From Saccharomyces mikatae IFO 1815 (lineage: Eukaryota > Ascomycota > Saccharomycetes > Saccharomycetales > Saccharomycetaceae): a stretch of DNA of 64,000 bases. This document shows, piece after piece, positions 40,818 through 54,826 of this stretch. Below the pieces are notes generated by a model. That model ran no database searches. It had not been told where the DNA came from and saw nothing but the letters and a program-made list of their open reading frames with translations. Made by a program: the position numbers and the translations under genes. The stretch covers positions 646,501 through 710,500 of the forward strand of contig NC_079267.1 in the NCBI RefSeq assembly GCF_947241705.1. Direction: 5' to 3'. Position 1 is the stretch's first letter; the number at the start of each line of letters is the position of its first letter.

Positions 40818-41783
40818 ATGGTTGACGCTAAAGGTAGTACGCCATGTTTGATTGGTGATTCGATAAGGAACATCAACGATGAGAATAGTTTGGATTTCCA
40901 ATATAACAACCAGTTTAATGAAGAAGGTGAAGCTTCGAGATTACTAACGCCACAAACGAGTTCTAATCACGCCTTGAACAAGATTCAGAAGGATAGTGAT
41001 ATCCGAGATAGATCATATACATCCGTAGCGGAATTGAACCGTGAAGGTGCTTTGCTAACTGACGAAGTTGATTTAGAAAACGTCGATGCTTCGAAAGTTC
41101 GCAGTGGTAGAGATGACGTCGAGGCTGAGGAAAAGAGGAAAAAACTTCTGTTGTTGAAGAGGAAACAAAGAAACAGTGCGATTAATTCAGACAGCTTCTC
41201 CTCCACTTCGTTACGTGCTTCGAAATCTAACTCACTGATTACATCGACTGACCCAATCGAAGACCATATCAGCAAATATTCGTCGTCAGGCACGCCGGTC
41301 GATGTCGCAACCAATGCAAACCAAGAAGATGAAGACATTATCAGGAACTCTTATGGGCAAATGATCAAAAATAATTCAAATAGGCCACATTTAGCGAAGG
41401 GTGAATCATATCAATCAGCAGAACAAGAAGTAGATCATATGGCGCCTGAGAAATCAGAAAAAAGACAAGAGAGAAGCGGGAGATCTTTTGATAGACAGAC
41501 ATCATCCGCTGAATTTTTAAGATCCTTGTCGAGGTCAATTAGTCGTGGACCTAAAAAAAATAAAACGGTTTCACCTACCAAAGGAGAGGACTCAAGGTTA
41601 TATAGTACTAGCAACTACTCTATATCGTTAGTTGATTTGGAGAATGGTCCTAAGGTTATTCCAGAAACTCTGGAAGAAGAGCAGGAAGACGCCGAAAAAG
41701 AGGGTATTTTGTTGGAAGATGAAGGCAACGAGGAATACACTAAAGACTTGGAAGAAGCAGCTAACAAAGTTCAACAACTATGA
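40818..41783 (+). CDS. YLR257W: YLR257W, protein of unknown function
   Basis: 321 residues, hydrophilic and probably largely disordered, without membrane segments or a known domain. Visible features are an acidic Asp/Glu-rich C-terminus (ETLEEEQEDAEKEGILLEDE), a basic KRKKLLLLKRKQRN-like stretch near 110, and many Ser-rich phosphosite-like segments (SDSFSSTSLRASKSNS; RSFDRQTSSAEFLRSLSRS, with Arg-x-x-Ser motifs suited to basophilic kinases). It is recognised by position and sequence as the orthologue of S. cerevisiae YLR257W, whose role is not established. Confidence 0.88.
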   Translation: MVDAKGSTPCLIGDSIRNINDENSLDFQYNNQFNEEGEASRLLTPQTSSNHALNKIQKDSDIRDRSYTSVAELNREGALLTDEVDLENVDASKVRSGRDDVEAEEKRKKLLLLKRKQRNSAINSDSFSSTSLRASKSNSLITSTDPIEDHISKYSSSGTPVDVATNANQEDEDIIRNSYGQMIKNNSNRPHLAKGESYQSAEQEVDHMAPEKSEKRQERSGRSFDRQTSSAEFLRSLSRSISRGPKKNKTVSPTKGEDSRLYSTSNYSISLVDLENGPKVIPETLEEEQEDAEKEGILLEDEGNEEYTKDLEEAANKVQQL

Positions 41784-41889
41784 TCACAAGCAACATTCGA
41801 ATTAAGGCGCCTTCTATGGGGTTGCCTTCTATTTACGTGTACACACTATCTATTTATTCTATAATTGAAGTTTTTTAAGCTAATCGACT

Positions 41890-41900
41890 TTTTATGTTTA
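41890..41900 (+). other. Candidate replication origin core (ARS consensus)
   Basis: TTTTATGTTTA matches the 11-bp consensus WTTTAYRTTTW at every position and sits in AT-rich DNA between YLR257W and GSY2. I recall a mapped origin near this interval in S. cerevisiae. Perfect ACS matches also occur by chance in AT-rich yeast DNA. Confidence 0.45.
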
Positions 41901-42186
41901 TTTCTAAAATTACCGGTTACAGCTCTTACTTGAAATATCCAATGACTTAAGTACAAATATGTGCGAAGACACAACAATGTAAAACCAAGTGTCCCGAGTA
42001 TTATGTAAGATCAACATTACAAGCATAGTGCAAGACTGCCTTAATTCTTTAGTAGCTAAAATGAGCGAAGAAATTCCCGCCAGAGATGAATAAAACCTCG
42101 CATGAAAACAAAAACTTTAAATCCGTTTTCTATCACTAGTTCCTGAGAACCTAAATCTCCATCTAAAAAACAAAAATAGCAGCTAC

Positions 42187-42522
42187 AGGGGGAAAGAATT
42201 TCTGCATACGGACGAGCCTCGACCATGTTTCATTCTTTAGTTCTTCAAACGGTGCTTTCTTAGTATATTACCACGAGAGAGACAGGTGTTATGGGCTCTT
42301 GCAGCTTACCAATTTTGGCACCGAACCGCCCCTGGATTAGCGGCCCCGCGACCCCGCGACCAAACTCCCTAAAAACGATAATTGGCGATAATTAGCGATG
42401 ATATGGGTGACTGAGCTCGGTCTGGGTATACATTATTTAATTCTTTGGACATGCTACTGAGCCAGCAAAGGGAGCAGCTTTCCCGAAAGCGTAGTTTTTC
42501 TCCAGAAAGACAATTCACCCCT
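42187..42522. promoter_or_regulatory. Three STRE cores in the GSY2 promoter
   Basis: AGGGG at 42187-42191, CCCCT at 42329-42333 and CCCCT at 42518-42522, about 575, 430 and 240 bp before the GSY2 ATG. Msn2/Msn4 control of GSY2 through STREs under stress and nutrient limitation is established in S. cerevisiae. Confidence 0.65.
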
Positions 42523-42562
42523 TACTTTCTTATGCAAGCTCCTCGTACACATGCTTATGAGT

Positions 42563-42605
42563 GTGTATATGTATATATACATATATATACATATATATAT
42601 ATATG
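42563..42605. repeat. Alternating TA-rich microsatellite in the GSY2 leader
   Basis: About 43 bp of TATATG/TATATACA alternation, nearly self-complementary, 160 bp before the GSY2 start. A simple repeat likely to vary in length. Confidence 0.8.
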
Positions 42606-42762
42606 TAAGACTGTATGTTTATACTGCCTCTGCACTAGAAACAATTTAAGGTTTCTTGCCTTTTTCTCGTAAATGTTAGTTTTCTTCAAAGCATCACTTT
42701 GAGAAGTGGTGATTTTTTGTTAGTTTATTTAAAGCTTCGACTACCTAAACAGAATCTTTCGA

Positions 42763-44880
42763 ATGTCTCGTGACCTGCAAAACCATTTGTTATTCGAGAC
42801 CGCAACTGAGGTTGCTAATAGAGTTGGTGGCATATATTCTGTGCTAAAGTCCAAGGCCCCCATTACAGTCGCACAATACAAAGACCATTACCATTTAATA
42901 GGGCCCTTGAATAAAGCCACTTACCAGAATGAAGTTGACATATTAGATTGGAAAAAGCCTGAAGCCTTTTCCGATGAAATGAAGCCCGTACAACATGCTT
43001 TGCAAACAATGGAGGCTAGAGGTGTACATTTTATTTATGGGAGATGGTTGATTGATGGCGCTCCAAAGGTGATTCTATTTGATTTGGATTCTGTGAGAGG
43101 TTACTCGAATGAATGGAAGGGTGATCTATGGTCACTGGTGGGAATTCCCTCTCCCGAGAATGATTTTGAGACGAACGATGCTATCCTGCTAGGTTATACT
43201 GTGGCTTGGTTTCTAGGTGAACTAGCCCACTTGGATTCTCAGCATGCAATTGTTGCACACTTTCACGAGTGGTTAGCCGGTGTTGCGTTACCCTTATGTC
43301 GTAAAAGGCGTATCGATGTAGTTACTATTTTTACTACTCATGCTACTTTACTAGGACGATATTTATGTGCCTCCGGTAGTTTCGACTTTTACAATTGTTT
43401 AGAAAGTGTTGACGTCGATCATGAGGCAGGTAAATTCGGCATATACCATCGTTATTGTATAGAAAGGGCTGCGGCACATTCTGCAGACGTTTTTACTACA
43501 GTGTCACAAATAACTGCTTTTGAAGCAGAGCATCTTTTGAAAAGAAAACCTGATGGGATCTTGCCTAATGGACTAAACGTCATCAAATTTCAGGCATTTC
43601 ATGAGTTCCAAAATTTACATGCTTTGAAGAAGGAGAAAATCAATGACTTCGTGAGAGGTCATTTTCATGGTTGCTTTGATTTCGATCTGGACAATACCTT
43701 GTACTTTTTCATTGCTGGTAGATACGAATATAAAAACAAGGGTGCTGACATGTTTATTGAAGCTCTGGCACGTTTAAATTATAGATTAAAAGTATCGGGG
43801 TCAAAGAAAACAGTAGTAGCGTTCATTGTCATGCCCGCCAAAAACAATTCGTTCACCGTCGAGGCATTGAAAGGCCAGGCAGAGGTAAAGGCGTTAGAAA
43901 ATACCGTACATGAAGTGACTACTTCAATTGGCAAAAGAATATTCGATCATGCCATTAGATATCCCCATAATGGACTGACTACGGAATTACCAACCGATCT
44001 GAGTGAATTACTCAAGAGTTCTGATAAGGTTATGTTAAAAAGACGTATCCTTGCTCTAAGAAGGCCTGCAGGGCAATTGCCACCAATAGTGACACACAAT
44101 ATGGTTGATGACGCTAACGACTTGATTCTGAATAAAATCAGACAAGTCCAGTTGTTCAATAATCCAAGTGACCGTGTTAAGATGATTTTCCATCCAGAAT
44201 TTTTGAACGCAAACAATCCGATCCTTGGTCTGGACTATGATGAATTTGTGCGTGGTTGTCATTTAGGTGTTTTCCCTTCATATTATGAACCTTGGGGGTA
44301 TACACCTGCAGAGTGTACAGTAATGGGTGTTCCTTCTATCACTACAAACGTTTCTGGTTTTGGGGCCTATATGGAAGACTTAATTGAAACAAACCAAGCT
44401 AAAGATTACGGTATTTATATTGTTGATCGTCGCTTTAAGGCTCCTGATGAATCTGTGGAACAACTGGTTGACTACATGGAAGAATTTGTAAAAAAAACGA
44501 GAAGGCAAAGAATCAATCAAAGAAACAGAACTGAAAGGCTATCCGATTTATTGGATTGGAAAAGAATGGGTCTCGAATATGTCAAGGCAAGACAGTTAGC
44601 ATTGAGAAGAGGCTATCCTGATCAATTCAAAGAACTTGTTGGTGAAGAGTTAAACGATTCCAGCATGGATGCTTTAGCAGGCGGTAAGAAGCTAAAAGTG
44701 GCAAGACCGCTAAGTGTACCAGGCTCACCAAGAGACTTAAGGTCAAACAGTACAGTTTACATGACACCTGGTGATTTGGGCACTCTGCAAGAGGCCAATA
44801 ACGCAGACGACTATTTTTCATTGGGTGTGAATCCTGCTGCTGACGACGACGACGATGGTCCTTATGCTGATGATAGTTGA
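42763..44880 (+). CDS. GSY2: GSY2, glycogen synthase
   Basis: Gsy2 is the main yeast glycogen synthase (GT3 family), adding glucose from UDP-glucose to glycogenin-primed chains. The 705-residue protein has the N-terminal Rossmann domain with the UDP-glucose loop [16 protein letters not shown] (near 16-31) and the C-terminal Rossmann domain with [14 protein letters not shown] (near 504-517, catalytic Glu region). An Arg-rich regulatory helix, [17 protein letters not shown] (near 580), senses glucose-6-phosphate. The tail has the regulatory phosphosites in [16 protein letters not shown] and TPGDLG. Length equals S. cerevisiae Gsy2; the paralogue Gsy1 is slightly longer. Confidence 0.97.
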   Translation: MSRDLQNHLLFETATEVANRVGGIYSVLKSKAPITVAQYKDHYHLIGPLNKATYQNEVDILDWKKPEAFSDEMKPVQHALQTMEARGVHFIYGRWLIDGAPKVILFDLDSVRGYSNEWKGDLWSLVGIPSPENDFETNDAILLGYTVAWFLGELAHLDSQHAIVAHFHEWLAGVALPLCRKRRIDVVTIFTTHATLLGRYLCASGSFDFYNCLESVDVDHEAGKFGIYHRYCIERAAAHSADVFTTVSQITAFEAEHLLKRKPDGILPNGLNVIKFQAFHEFQNLHALKKEKINDFVRGHFHGCFDFDLDNTLYFFIAGRYEYKNKGADMFIEALARLNYRLKVSGSKKTVVAFIVMPAKNNSFTVEALKGQAEVKALENTVHEVTTSIGKRIFDHAIRYPHNGLTTELPTDLSELLKSSDKVMLKRRILALRRPAGQLPPIVTHNMVDDANDLILNKIRQVQLFNNPSDRVKMIFHPEFLNANNPILGLDYDEFVRGCHLGVFPSYYEPWGYTPAECTVMGVPSITTNVSGFGAYMEDLIETNQAKDYGIYIVDRRFKAPDESVEQLVDYMEEFVKKTRRQRINQRNRTERLSDLLDWKRMGLEYVKARQLALRRGYPDQFKELVGEELNDSSMDALAGGKKLKVARPLSVPGSPRDLRSNSTVYMTPGDLGTLQEANNADDYFSLGVNPAADDDDDGPYADDS

Positions 44881-45303
44881 GCTATATCATAATATAAGTA
44901 ACACTGACAAAAACTCTTGCTCTAAAACACATACATCATTTCGAGGGTTTATGTTTTACTTTTGCTTTCCCGTTTTCCCACTGAAATATACATAAAATAG
45001 TGTCTGAAGATATACCACAAGTTTAAAATGATGTTGAATACACTTTTCTCGTATTCTTCACATCTTTGCTAACAAAAACTTGTCGAGTTAGATACACACC
45101 AAATTCGAATATCCTTGACAGAAGCAACGTTATGGTTGATGAACATATAGTCATAATTAAAAATATAATAACTTAGTCATATATAATTCTTTATACTTGA
45201 AAAAGTGATCTCTAAAATCTCAACTTTTTTCTTATTGTATTTACAAGATAATAAAAATATTACCATATTTAAATGAACGATAAATCCCGGGTCAACGTGG
45301 TCA
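44881..45303. other. Convergent intergenic GSY2-HSP60
   Basis: 423 bp, strongly AT-rich, holding the two 3' ends. No feature beyond likely polyadenylation signals. Confidence 0.5.
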
Positions 45304-47124
<1,821 letters not shown>

Positions 47125-47215
47125 TCAGTCTCCTTCGGTATATATACATGAGTGTTCGTCTGCATTCTGCTCCGGACAAAAAGGGCAAAAGTTGTATTAC
47201 CCTCCCCGTTTTATT

Positions 47216-47228
47216 TTCTGGAAAATTC
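47216..47228 (-). promoter_or_regulatory. Heat-shock element of HSP60
   Basis: TTCTGGAAAATTC is three perfect alternating Hsf1 units (TTC, GAA, TTC, each separated by two bases), 194 bp upstream of the HSP60 start and about 70 bp upstream of the TATA-like sequence. HSP60 heat induction through Hsf1 is established. Confidence 0.8.
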
Positions 47229-47634
47229 CACGACGTCCGTATATAATGACTAATATAGTTGGGCGGCTATAGTAAGTTATTAGAGGCAATACCACGCAGT
47301 AAAGAGCTCCAATTATTTGTACTTGTAGCACACAACTTATGGAAATATTAGAACAGAAATCAGTGATGAGTAAAGGAGATGATAACTGTTTTGGATATAC
47401 AGTCGATTATGGTGCCCTCTACTTGATGGTTAGCAGGTGCATATGCTGGCAGCACTATCCAATAGTAAAACATGAGGTACATTTAAACGCCCTTTGTGTG
47501 CTTCCCATCTTTCATTTCACAAAACATTTATTTGGTTACACATGTCATTTTAAGTTCATTTTGCCTCATGTTTTCGTTTCTTCTCTTTAGTTGCCACCAC
47601 TTTCCTGCAAATTTCATGGTCAGATTCGCAAATC

Positions 47635-47736
47635 ATGGCTTTTTCGGGCCTTGTTAGAGCCCTCGCAGCGAAGAAGAAAGGGAACGTAAGCTCTGTGAGG
47701 CAAATTGGTTTAGACAAAAACAAACATAAAGTGTAG
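47635..47736 (+). CDS. Candidate upstream ORF before LCB5
   Basis: A 33-codon frame, MAFSGLVRALAAKKKG..., ending 129 bp before the LCB5 start. It could be an upstream ORF if the LCB5 transcript begins before 47635. The N-terminus resembles a basic amphipathic leader, but at this length that can be chance. Low confidence. Confidence 0.2.
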   Translation: MAFSGLVRALAAKKKGNVSSVRQIGLDKNKHKV

Positions 47737-47865
47737 CTATAGCATAAATTGTTGGATAAACTATTGGAAAATATATCGAAGAAGACGAATAAAGGATTTT
47801 TCAACTTTATATCGAAAAAGAAAAACAAATAGCGTGAAAAGAGGTTTCATAGTAGGTCAGAAAAG

Positions 47866-49902
47866 ATGACGTTGAGGCCTTCAAAGAGACGTAAGGGCAG
47901 GTCTCGTCACTCTGTAAAGAAGCAGATAACATCAGCCATTCTGACCGAGGAAGGAATAATGATTAAGGCCAAACCGTCAAGTCCCTACACGTATGCAAAT
48001 AGAATGGCAGATAAACGAAGTCGCAACAGCGTTGATAACATTAGCAGAACAAGCTTTCAAAGCAACAGTGATAACAACAGTATTTTTGAAACAGCTTCAC
48101 TAATTAGCTGTGTAACCTGTTTGAGCGATACCGATACAATAGATAGATCGGAAACATCTACGACCAATACAAGTAAGGATGACCTTTCCGCCAATCCAAA
48201 ACTTCATTATCCGTCAGTGAATGGGCAACTGCCAGCAAACACCGTTATACCCTACGGACGAATCTTGGATGCCAGATACATCGAAAAGGAACCCCTGCAT
48301 TATTATGACGCAACGTCATCACCCAGTTCCCCTCTGAACAGCTCTATTAGCAACGTTAGTGAAAAATATGACCTTGGTGAATTAAACTCTATCCAACAAA
48401 CGGAAAAGAAAACTAAGTCAGTATCACGCGGGAGCAATAGCAGTAGCAGCCTCATCTCTTCAAAATCTCCTTTCACGAAACTAGTCGAAGTCATATTCGC
48501 AAGGCCAAGGCGACATGACGTTGTACCCAAAAGGGTTTCACTTTTAATCGACTACAAACCGCACCCCTCTCCTCATTTGAACGAAGATGGTGATTTGGTT
48601 GAGGAAATCCTGAAGAGAAGCTACAAAAATACCAGAAGGAACAAATCCATATTCGTAATTATTAATCCGTTTGGCGGTAAAGGTAAGGCCAAAAAGCTGT
48701 TCATGACAAAGGCGAAACCATTACTATTGGCTAGCCAGTGCTCCATAGAAGTTGTTTATACCAAATATCCTGGTCATGCTATAGAAATTGCACGAGAAAT
48801 GGACATTGACCAGTATGACACTATTGCTTGCGCATCAGGTGATGGTATCCCTCATGAGGTCATTAATGGGTTATACCGAAGGCCTGATCACGTCAAAGCA
48901 TTTAACAAACTGGCCATTACTGAAATTCCGTGCGGATCAGGAAACGCAATGAGTGTATCCTGCCACTGGACAAACAATCCCTCATATTCAACATTATGTT
49001 TAATCAAATCGATAGAGACCAAAATTGATCTAATGTGTTGCTCGCAACCTTCTTATGCCAAAAAGCATCCAAAGTTGTCATTTTTAAGTCAAACATACGG
49101 CCTCATTGCAGAAACTGACATCAATACAGAATTTATTAGATGGATGGGGCCCGCAAGGTTTGAATTGGGTGTGGCATTCAACATTATACAAAAAAAAAGA
49201 TATCCTTGTGACATATATGTCAAATACGCCGCCAAATCGAAAAATGAGTTAAAAACTCACTACTTAGAATACAAAAATAAAGGCTCATTGGAATATCAGC
49301 ATATTGCCATGAACAAATGTAATGAAGACCGTGATAACTACAATTATGAGAATGATCAGGAAATCGATGACGGAGATGATGAAGAAAGCGACGATGGGGT
49401 GGAGGAAGATGATCATTCGGTACTTTGTAATTCAATCGACCCTAGTACGGATCAGATTAAAGAAGAGAACTTCAAAATAAAATATCCGTTGGATGATGGT
49501 GTCCCTAGTGACTGGGAAAGATTGGATCCCAATATATCAAACAATTTGGGTATCTTCTACACGGGTAAAATGCCATATGTGGCTGCCGACACTAAATTCT
49601 TTCCAGCTGCACTTCCTTCAGATGGTACAATGGATATGGTTATTACTGATGCAAGAACGTCATTAACGAGAATGGCTCCAATATTGCTAGGACTAGATAA
49701 GGGTTCTCATGTCTTACAACCGGAAGTTCTACACTCTAAAATTTTGGCATACAAAATAATACCCAAACTGACAAATGGTTTGTTCTCTGTTGATGGTGAG
49801 AAATTTCCTTTAGAGCCTTTACAAGTTGAAATAATGCCGCGTCTGTGTAAGACATTATTGAGAAATGGGCGCTATGTGGACACAGATTTCGATTCCATGT
49901 GA
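47866..49902 (+). CDS. LCB5: LCB5, sphingoid long-chain base kinase
   Basis: Lcb5 phosphorylates dihydrosphingosine and phytosphingosine. The 678-residue protein has a Ser/Thr-rich, probably disordered N-terminal third. The diacylglycerol-kinase-type catalytic domain follows, with FVIINPFGGKGKAKK near 264 (nucleotide loop), ASGDGIPHEVINGL near 326 (the SGDG form of the GGDG motif), and EIPCGSGNAMS near 355. An acidic insert (EIDDGDDEESDDGVEEDD) lies near 510, and the C-terminal lipid-kinase lobe contains DGTMDMVIT and VDGEKFPLEP. The paralogue Lcb4 differs in length (about 624), and position supports LCB5. It is slightly shorter than the S. cerevisiae protein (about 687). Confidence 0.95.
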   Translation: MTLRPSKRRKGRSRHSVKKQITSAILTEEGIMIKAKPSSPYTYANRMADKRSRNSVDNISRTSFQSNSDNNSIFETASLISCVTCLSDTDTIDRSETSTTNTSKDDLSANPKLHYPSVNGQLPANTVIPYGRILDARYIEKEPLHYYDATSSPSSPLNSSISNVSEKYDLGELNSIQQTEKKTKSVSRGSNSSSSLISSKSPFTKLVEVIFARPRRHDVVPKRVSLLIDYKPHPSPHLNEDGDLVEEILKRSYKNTRRNKSIFVIINPFGGKGKAKKLFMTKAKPLLLASQCSIEVVYTKYPGHAIEIAREMDIDQYDTIACASGDGIPHEVINGLYRRPDHVKAFNKLAITEIPCGSGNAMSVSCHWTNNPSYSTLCLIKSIETKIDLMCCSQPSYAKKHPKLSFLSQTYGLIAETDINTEFIRWMGPARFELGVAFNIIQKKRYPCDIYVKYAAKSKNELKTHYLEYKNKGSLEYQHIAMNKCNEDRDNYNYENDQEIDDGDDEESDDGVEEDDHSVLCNSIDPSTDQIKEENFKIKYPLDDGVPSDWERLDPNISNNLGIFYTGKMPYVAADTKFFPAALPSDGTMDMVITDARTSLTRMAPILLGLDKGSHVLQPEVLHSKILAYKIIPKLTNGLFSVDGEKFPLEPLQVEIMPRLCKTLLRNGRYVDTDFDSM

Positions 49903-50227
49903 CTTTTTTTCTACGTTCTTCCTTCATATTGAACATTGAATTAGAGATTAAAACAAGACATTTATTTTTTTTATTTAGTTTTACGTTTTTTGATAACTTT
50001 ATACACCCCATATTTCTTTATAAAAAGTTTTAATACCATTCTTTAATACAATCATACTTATTGAGAACTAACCCATACACGTCTGTGTTGAGTACATTAT
50101 GATTATGATTATTACTATTATTAAGATCATTATTAACAGTTCAGTTATTATGTGCTGATTGTTCACTAGAAATTAAGACGCACAAAGAATTCTTCTGATT
50201 CCTCATGAAATTAAAATGCTAAAGGTT
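49903..50227. other. Convergent intergenic LCB5-YPT6
   Basis: 325 bp, AT-rich with ATTATTATT runs; the two 3' ends. Nothing else seen. Confidence 0.5.
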
Positions 50228-51442
<1,215 letters not shown>

Positions 51443-51637
51443 TTATTTTTTACCAGATTTTTTGATACCACCACCGACTAAAGGCTTACCGCTTTTCATA
51501 TTAGCCATCAAAGCTTTCTTAGCAGCAGCATCGGCCTTTTGCTTCTCTTTAAAAGCAATTTCTTCAGGATCCATTTCCTGTTGTTGCTTCTTCTTCTGCT
51601 TTAGAGGCTTCATCTTACCACCTTGACGACCAGACAT
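51443..51637 (-). CDS. TMA7: TMA7, translation-machinery-associated protein
   Basis: Tma7 is a small conserved ribosome-associated protein of unclear role (human homologue TMA7/CCDC72). The 64-residue product is Lys-rich: MSGRQGGKMKPLKQKKKQQQ at the start, then an acidic DPEEIAFKEKQK helix, AAAKKALMANMKSGKPLVGG, and a GIKKSGKK end. The ATG at 51637 gives exactly the family length. The in-frame upstream ATG at 51685 would add 16 residues not found in the family. Confidence 0.93.
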   Translation of the reverse strand: MSGRQGGKMKPLKQKKKQQQEMDPEEIAFKEKQKADAAAKKALMANMKSGKPLVGGGIKKSGKK

Positions 51638-52294
51638 TATTGCTTTTGATTTTGTGTTCGTTGCTCTTCTGCTTCTCCAATTCAACGTACACGCAGTAAT
51701 CTATTAAAAGATAAACTGAAATTTTTTATTTTTCTGGCTCATTTGGTCCGCGGGAAGAAAGAAACCTTTCAAAATTATGATTTAGCTGTAATTTTTAATT
51801 CAGCGCAGAAAGAATAAACAGAAAAAGGTAAGACAAAGCAAGGCAACTAGAAGAATCCAATCACATATAATGTCAAATTACCACAAATTTTGCTGTGGGA
51901 GATAACAAGAGTGTTCACAATTTATATTTTTTACAAAAGGTGTGCATTAAACTTCAAAAGTCATTTTGTGAATTACTGTAAAAGAATCAGCGGTAGCCAA
52001 CATGTTTCTCAGTTATGATGCTTCATTTGCTTAAAAATGGGAAGCAGAAAGGAATTGAATGTATTACTGGTTGATTTAATAGAGGATCCTTGTGTGACTA
52101 CTCTTTTGACGTCAAAAACGATAAATACCTGTTTGAAAGGGTTCAGCGGCTAAATAGCGATAATGATTTTATAAATTATCATAACATGGACTCAACCACA
52201 TTACGTGCAGGATAGTAAAGAAAATAAAAAATAAACAAAGATTTTGGAGAGTTAAAGGCCATATAAGCATATCAAAACGAGTACGGAGATAAGC
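51638..52294. other. Divergent intergenic TMA7-RED1
   Basis: 657 bp: the TMA7 promoter on the left and the RED1 promoter on the right, with a URS1-like element at 52143-52152. Otherwise AT-rich without recognised features. Confidence 0.5.
52143..52152. promoter_or_regulatory. URS1-like element of the RED1 promoter
   Basis: TCAGCGGCTA differs from the meiotic URS1 form TCGGCGGCTA at one base and lies 143 bp before the RED1 ATG. URS1 is bound by Ume6, which represses early meiotic genes in mitosis and activates them with Ime1 in meiosis. RED1 is such a gene. Confidence 0.55.
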
Positions 52295-54826
52295 ATGGAA
52301 GGTCTGAAGAGAAAAGTTTTTGGTATCTGCCTAAAAAATGAGTTAGCATCAACTACGCATGAGACGAAAGGTATACAATATAGTTTGGTGACTTTAGAAA
52401 CTTCTAAACAGCTGGAAGAGCTTCTTCATCTGCTACTCATAAAAAGAGAAATAATCCAAAACTTTGAGTTGTTATTTCACATCGTAAATCTTGCTACGAA
52501 AATCACAAATGCGAATCTCCCAGATGATAACATTTGGCATTCAATTTTGAAATTGAGATTTTCTTCCGAAATTAGGGTGGACGAAGACTGTAAAGTCTTG
52601 AAATTTTTAATTGAGACTGGAATCGCAATCGAAAATCCCATCAGTTGGAAATGCTTGGCTGTTGTTAGCAATATCCTTGACAGTGTTCCTCGGTCCAAAA
52701 TGGTAATAACTAGGTTAATCGAAACAGAATATGCAGAAAAGATTGGTAAGTTGTTTGATAATATACAGGATTTGCAACAAGGTAATTTTCTGGTGGAAAT
52801 TCTCTCTAACTGTTTTGTAAGAAGTGCTCCAAACTCCAAGAAAGTAGAAAGAATACCTCAGTTATGGCCAAGCAGGTCTAAAAACAAACATTTCTTTGAG
52901 AATGAATTTTACCCTTTCAGAGGTAAAAATGGTAACTCACAAACCTGTCAGTTTCTCTGCAATAATTTTATATCAACCTTAACTTCTATTGGAGCTCTAA
53001 GGCAGATTTCCTATAGTGGATCCGAAGCATTGAAAAACCTTCGTATATTCAAAAAAAGGGAAGAGGCTGGTAAAAGTTCTTACTACATTCAATGTATTTA
53101 CGACAAAATCTACCTTTGGTTGGACGAAAACGCTCTTGTGGAATTTGAAAGAAGAAAAATCAAGATCATTAAAAACTTAAAAAACAAAATTCAGATTAAG
53201 CTGAGGTATCCTTTCCATGAATGTGTCAGAACGACTGCTGATAATATAACAGTATCATTTAACAAAGTGAGGGGGTTTCAACTCGAGTTTGAAGATGATA
53301 ATTTAGGCGAAGCTTTTTTTCACAATGTTAACAATGTACCCAAAATAAGTGAAGTTCAAAACTTTCTGGCGTTAGATTATATTGAAGAGGAACCAGAAGA
53401 TGAAGAGGAAGAAGAGGGAAAAAATGAAAGAGCTGATGAGCAGAAAGAAAACGAGGAAGAAGAATCACTCGATGAACTATCCACTTCCATATCGTGTCCA
53501 ATAAAATCTTCTGCTCCATATAACCGTAATGAAAAGATTCAGTTAGCTACTCCTGATCGTTCAGTTTCTATAAGATCTGATGAATGGGATTTAAAATCAA
53601 ATACGGAAGACGAAGGAGGCGATGTTGCGCTTGCAGAACTCGAAATAAGCAGCACTAAGGCAACAAAGAGACAAATGGACTACGTTAAAATTGATTCAGA
53701 AGACCAGTCACCTATAGTATCTGCTCAGATGAGGAAAATTAGAAGAGAGTCCACGAAGACATTAGAAATTTTGAAGCAAGAATTCAAGGAAAAGGAAGCA
53801 CAAAACAAAGAAAATCCGTCCGAACCAATACAACCGCCTTTTTTGAATAATTCTTCGTTAGTTGTGGGTAAATCAAGTGTAATTAATCGTAAAGAAATGC
53901 CTAATATTGATCAAAAGGTAACTGGAGTGACAGAGTTAAAGTCAAATACCTCCATTAAGAAAAGGGATATTAACATTCTTGACACTATATTTGGGCAACC
54001 TCCGTCCAAGAAACAAAAAAAATCTCACAGAAAGGACAAGAAACAGCAAAAAACATTAACAAATTTCAAGCCCGTCATTGAAGTCCCTTCACAAGATAAA
54101 CGAATTCTTAGGTCAAATGTTCCAACTAAACCAAAATCCATAAGAATAAGTAAGCTGCGTGCCCATAAAGAAGTTGCCAAAAAAAATTTAAGTGCAACTG
54201 AAACAGCGACTAACAAATCTAGTGATCTGACCGTGCCTACCAACAACGATGAAGCAGTAAGTGGCATAATCAAAGAAAATATTGAGATTACCGATGAATG
54301 CCATGATAAACTTCAAGAAAAGTGCCCTCCAAACGTTAATGAAAGAAAAGAAATTACGAGAGATAACGCTAGATTATCTGTTGATGACAAAAGTAACGAA
54401 ACCTTTATCGATTCGAGCTTAGCAGAAAATCATACCCTACCAAATAAAGATTTAAACAATTGTAACATTACCAATATCCTGGAATCTACCACTGTAGTTG
54501 ACTTGTTTTCTCCTCATGGATCATCTGCTCCTGATCAGAATTCGTTCACAAATAAACTGCAAGAACAAATTTATAATTCTATCAATCATTTTTCAAACGA
54601 ATTGGTAAGAAAAATTTCGATAATAAACCAAGAGTTAAATACCAAAATCCTTAAAGAGTTGTCCGAAAAATACCAAAAGCTATTCTCTGAATTACAAGAT
54701 AGTTTCCAGAACGATACCAATGAGATGCTCAAATTCATGGGAGAAATCAAAGACATGATCAACCTCCCTGAAGATCAGCTGGTCCATGCTATCCGGACGA
54801 GGAAATTTAGTAATAGCAAGGGATAA
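52295..54826 (+). CDS. RED1: RED1, meiotic chromosome axis protein
   Basis: Red1 builds the meiotic chromosome axis with Hop1 and Rec8 and supports interhomologue recombination and synaptonemal complex formation. In the 843-residue protein, an N-terminal folded region (about 1-345, armadillo-like plus PH-like) is followed by an acidic stretch ([15 protein letters not shown] near 365). A Ser/Lys-rich disordered middle contains SUMO-interaction- and Hop1-binding-type sequence and a [15 protein letters not shown] basic block. The C-terminal coiled coil (about 750-820) forms the axis filament. It is slightly longer than S. cerevisiae Red1 (about 827), with differences concentrated in the disordered middle. 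Confidence 0.95.
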   Translation: MEGLKRKVFGICLKNELASTTHETKGIQYSLVTLETSKQLEELLHLLLIKREIIQNFELLFHIVNLATKITNANLPDDNIWHSILKLRFSSEIRVDEDCKVLKFLIETGIAIENPISWKCLAVVSNILDSVPRSKMVITRLIETEYAEKIGKLFDNIQDLQQGNFLVEILSNCFVRSAPNSKKVERIPQLWPSRSKNKHFFENEFYPFRGKNGNSQTCQFLCNNFISTLTSIGALRQISYSGSEALKNLRIFKKREEAGKSSYYIQCIYDKIYLWLDENALVEFERRKIKIIKNLKNKIQIKLRYPFHECVRTTADNITVSFNKVRGFQLEFEDDNLGEAFFHNVNNVPKISEVQNFLALDYIEEEPEDEEEEEGKNERADEQKENEEEESLDELSTSISCPIKSSAPYNRNEKIQLATPDRSVSIRSDEWDLKSNTEDEGGDVALAELEISSTKATKRQMDYVKIDSEDQSPIVSAQMRKIRRESTKTLEILKQEFKEKEAQNKENPSEPIQPPFLNNSSLVVGKSSVINRKEMPNIDQKVTGVTELKSNTSIKKRDINILDTIFGQPPSKKQKKSHRKDKKQQKTLTNFKPVIEVPSQDKRILRSNVPTKPKSIRISKLRAHKEVAKKNLSATETATNKSSDLTVPTNNDEAVSGIIKENIEITDECHDKLQEKCPPNVNERKEITRDNARLSVDDKSNETFIDSSLAENHTLPNKDLNNCNITNILESTTVVDLFSPHGSSAPDQNSFTNKLQEQIYNSINHFSNELVRKISIINQELNTKILKELSEKYQKLFSELQDSFQNDTNEMLKFMGEIKDMINLPEDQLVHAIRTRKFSNSKG

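Larger units (their letters stand above)
41784..42762. other. Intergenic YLR257W-GSY2 with origin-like and stress-promoter motifs
   Basis: 979 bp. It contains a perfect ARS consensus (41890-41900), three STRE cores (42187, 42329, 42518), a GC-rich block of two CCCCGCGA repeats (42343-42360), GCGATAATT-type repeats (42377-42405) and an alternating TA/CA tract (42563-42605). Confidence 0.6.

Noticed and set aside
47339-47590. 83-codon frame between HSP60 and LCB5
   Set aside because: No domain, no bias, and it overlaps the divergent promoter; I recall no counterpart in S. cerevisiae.
51638-51685. 16-residue N-terminal extension of TMA7
   Set aside because: The family is 64 residues and starts at MSGRQGGKM-type sequence, so the upstream ATG is not needed.
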